A DNA stretch of 64,000 nt. Source: JBICIG01 sp043101605. Its GTDB lineage: Bacteria > Planctomycetota > Phycisphaerae > Phycisphaerales > UBA1924. Both the position numbers and the translations under genes were made by a program. Positions 61,881 through 64,000 of this stretch are shown here, piece after piece. Under the pieces are notes generated by a model, which was not told the origin of the DNA, made no database searches, and saw only the letters and a list, made by a program, of their open reading frames with translations. How positions within the stretch are numbered: position 1 is the stretch's first letter; each line of letters starts with the position of its first letter. The DNA lies in assembly GCA_043101605.1 (NCBI GenBank), contig JBICIG010000034.1, positions 1 through 64,000 of the forward strand, read 5' to 3'.

Positions 61881-63086
61881 ATGAAGACCCGCCGCCAACT
61901 CTGCGCCGCCGAGGTCGATGCGCTCCACGAGCGCCTCGCGACGCAGTTGTCGGAGTCGTCGTTGCGGACCCAGCCCGAGGTCGCGTCGCGGATCGTCACG
62001 CTGGTGTCGGATCGGGGGGCGGGCGTGGGCGACTTTGCGCGCGTGCTCCGGACCGATCCGGGGCTGTCGGGTCGGCTGCTGCGGATGGCCAACTCGGCGT
62101 TCTTCGCGCCGCGTGATCCGGTGACCACGGTCGATCGCGCGTGCGTGCTGCTGGGGATCGAGCGGATCCGGGCGATCTCGCTTGGCTTCTATCTCAGCCG
62201 CGACGCGGATCCGGACGCCGAGCTCTCGCGCCGGATCTGGGGTCAGTCCGTGTTCCGGGCGTGCCTGGCCGGCGCGTTGGGGGCTCGGCACCCGGGGCTG
62301 AACCAGGCCGAAGCATTCCTGACCGGGCTGATGCTCGACACGGGGATCCCGCTGATGCCCGGGCTGGTGGGCAAGCGTTACACCGAACTGGTCGACCGGG
62401 TGAGCCTGCCCGAAGAGCTGCATCGGCTCGAGTCGGCGAACCTGCCTTTCACGCATGTCGATGTCGCCGCGGCGTTGGCGCGACGCTGGCGTCTGCCCGC
62501 GACGCTCGCCCAACCGATCGGGTGGCACCACACCGTGCCGACGGCGACGGAGCGGCCCGAGCCGGTGCACCGCATGCACCGGATCGCGTATTTCGTCGGA
62601 TCGGTGCCGATCGGGGGCTCGTTCGAGCATCCCGCGCCGGTCGAGAAGCCGACGGCCGAGATCGCGCGCCGGGTCGACCTCCGCCGGCTCGACTTGGGCG
62701 AGACGATCCGCCGCGCCACCGAGGAGTACCGCGCCACGCTGGGGATCTTCGCCGATGTCGCCGACGAGGTGCCTGATCTCAAGGCCGTCCAGGACCGCGC
62801 GCTCGAGCACCTGATCGGGAGCGTCGAGCACATGATTCTCGAGACCGGGCGCGACGAGTTCCCGATCACGCTCGAACTGGCCGAGGGCACGGTCGAGATC
62901 GACCGGGACCAGGGCGCCTCGTACCGCGCGTATCTCCGCGATTCGCACGGCACGCGGATCTGCTGCTGCGACTTTCTCGCGGGGATCACCCAGCCACGCC
63001 AGATCCTCGACTCGCTCGGGCTCGATCACCCGAGCCAGCAGTCGATCGAGTCGCTGACCGAAGCGATCGGGCGGCTGGCGGCGTGA
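61881..63086 (+). CDS. HDOD-domain protein
   Basis: A 401-residue protein. Residues ~20-220 are an HDOD domain: DPGLSGRLLRMANSAFFAPR, TTVDRACVLLGIERIRAISL, FLTGLMLDTGIPLMPGLVG and LPATLAQPIGWHHTVP. HDOD proteins are non-catalytic HD-fold regulators, often acting in c-di-GMP or stress signalling. The C-terminal ~150 residues are helical, with no recognised output domain. ATG 61881 is used; the frame upstream is not protein-like. It converges with the ATP-grasp gene. Confidence 0.88.
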   Translation: MKTRRQLCAAEVDALHERLATQLSESSLRTQPEVASRIVTLVSDRGAGVGDFARVLRTDPGLSGRLLRMANSAFFAPRDPVTTVDRACVLLGIERIRAISLGFYLSRDADPDAELSRRIWGQSVFRACLAGALGARHPGLNQAEAFLTGLMLDTGIPLMPGLVGKRYTELVDRVSLPEELHRLESANLPFTHVDVAAALARRWRLPATLAQPIGWHHTVPTATERPEPVHRMHRIAYFVGSVPIGGSFEHPAPVEKPTAEIARRVDLRRLDLGETIRRATEEYRATLGIFADVADEVPDLKAVQDRALEHLIGSVEHMILETGRDEFPITLELAEGTVEIDRDQGASYRAYLRDSHGTRICCCDFLAGITQPRQILDSLGLDHPSQQSIESLTEAIGRLAA

Positions 63087-63087
63087 C

Positions 63088-64000
63088 TCATCCGTGCGGG
63101 CGGATCTTCGCGCGCTGCGTCGCGCGGTGCCCGAAGACCAGCCGCAGGAACCCGATCGGGCCGAGGCCCGGCGAACCGATCGACCGCCGCCACGCGCCGA
63201 GAGCGAACAGCGTGGCCCACTGGCGGAACAGCACGCGGTAGGCGAAGAACACGGATCGATCCGGGTCGTAGAGGTTGGTCGATTCGCTGAAGGTGCCGTT
63301 GAGTTCGATGACCGCGAGCCCCTCGCCGCGTCGGAACGATTCTTCGTTGGCGCAGCGGATGTCGAAGCGTCCGAAGTCGAGCCCGTCGGGCGAGCCGTCG
63401 AGCGCGCGCACGCCGCGGACGATCCGGTCGATCGCGTCCTCGAGTTCGGGGGTGATGAGGTGGGCGCCGTCACGGAAGATCGCGCCCGCGGCGTGATTGC
63501 CGATCGACCCGAGGCGGCAGGTCTCGCCGTCGGGCACGACCTCGTCGAGCGAGCGGTCGAGCCCGGGAGCGGCGCCCGAGGTCCACCACGCGAATCGGCA
63601 GCGCAGCCGGGCGTCTTTGCGGAGGAGCTGGCGCAGGGTGCGCACGCCGTCGCCCACGACGCCGGGGCGTGACTTGACGGTGATCGCCTTGATCCTGCCG
63701 GCGCGGTCACCCTCGGCAGCGCCGGGCACGCGGGCCCACAGGACCCCGAACTCCAGCGGGCCCGGGTGGAAGCGCTGCACGACCGCCTCCATGGTCACGC
63801 GACGGAAGTAGGCATCGAGATCGTCGGGACGGCGGGCCAGTGAGACGCCCGCGCCTCGCTCGCCGCGGTTGGGCTTGAGCACAACGGGGTATCCGCCCAG
63901 TTCGGGCGTGCGATCAATGAGTTCGCGGGCCCGCGACGCGGCATCGGGCCCGGGCTCGATCAGCACGCCGGGGAGGATGGAATCGCCCGAATGCGCGAGC
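63088..64000 (-). CDS. ATP-grasp-type protein, 5' part beyond the window
   Basis: The frame stays open to base 64000 (the 11 codons before the GTG at 63966 read LAHSGDSILPG and look coding), so the start is outside. Visible ATP-grasp parts: GYPVVLKPNRGERGAGVSLA (ATP lysine), VQRFHPGPLEFGVLWARVPG and FDIRCANEESFRRGEGLAV, ending in VIELNGTFSESTNLYDPDRS with the metal-binding Glu and Asn. A helical C-terminal region follows, ending at RIRPHG-like sequence. ATP-grasp enzymes join a carboxylate to an amine or thiol; the substrate is unknown. Confidence 0.8.
   Translation of the reverse strand, partial: LAHSGDSILPGVLIEPGPDAASRARELIDRTPELGGYPVVLKPNRGERGAGVSLARRPDDLDAYFRRVTMEAVVQRFHPGPLEFGVLWARVPGAAEGDRAGRIKAITVKSRPGVVGDGVRTLRQLLRKDARLRCRFAWWTSGAAPGLDRSLDEVVPDGETCRLGSIGNHAAGAIFRDGAHLITPELEDAIDRIVRGVRALDGSPDGLDFGRFDIRCANEESFRRGEGLAVIELNGTFSESTNLYDPDRSVFFAYRVLFRQWATLFALGAWRRSIGSPGLGPIGFLRLVFGHRATQRAKIRPHG

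Overview
The window is GC-rich bacterial chromosome, densely packed, with no rRNA, tRNA, insertion sequence, CRISPR array or prophage that I could support. Three things point to Planctomycetota, probably class Phycisphaerae (inference from content, not from a database match). Four secreted proteins end in a PEP-CTERM-like tail of the form P-A/T-P, hydrophobic stretch, RRRR. There is a long MoxR/DUF58/VWA/ABC operon of the kind common in planctomycetes. Several large secreted proteins have no obvious homologue outside that group.

Layout. 1-1305: 3' part of a GroEL gene and its terminator. 1337-3480: an accessory patch with a lower-GC two-gene cassette behind its own promoter, then a repeat-rich stretch with three copies of a palindromic element. 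3480-12385: mixed genes, including a PxP-CTERM secreted protein, a ChaN lipoprotein, a glycine-rich RRM protein, a DUF1801 protein with a histone H1-like tail, an LRAT-fold protein, OsmC, a hydrolase, an FkbM methyltransferase and a YHS-like lipoprotein. 12424-17878: an SDR, thiC behind a TPP riboswitch, a small DMT transporter, two DinB proteins and a methyltransferase. 17899-20730: a 943-residue secreted protein with a barrel-like middle. 21550-34567 (minus): an eight-gene run of double-VWA protein, MoxR ATPase, lipoprotein, DUF58, BatA-like VWA protein, a two-TM exported protein, an ABC ATPase and a duplicated ABC-2 permease. 34692-37753: M24 peptidase, accB, accC.

37754-39834: a gene-free leader with strong predicted hairpins, then two PxP-CTERM genes closed by a clear terminator. 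39850-46890 (minus): DNA glycosylase, glutamine amidotransferase, methyltransferase, PfkB kinase, glnS and gltX, all co-directional. 47037-51052: an EF-G paralogue, a small orphan and a PLP enzyme, followed by a 16-bp perfect palindrome that looks like a ParB-binding parS site (51105-51120). 51238-57960: M32 carboxypeptidase, GNAT acetyltransferase, exported terpene-cyclase-fold protein, rsmE, a disordered acidic membrane protein and pfkA. 57973-64000: a 28-nt tandem repeat running into the end of the fourth PxP-CTERM gene, then dnaB, pdxH, an HDOD protein and a right-edge ATP-grasp gene.

How genes relate: the MoxR operon looks like one chaperone/surface-protein/transport unit, with four 4-8 nt overlaps indicating translational coupling. 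accB-accC supply the first step of fatty acid synthesis. glnS plus gltX implies direct charging of tRNA-Gln. thiC is under thiamine control. The features most worth following up are the parS candidate, the palindromic repeat family, the duplicated gene-end repeat, the structured leader and the MoxR operon.
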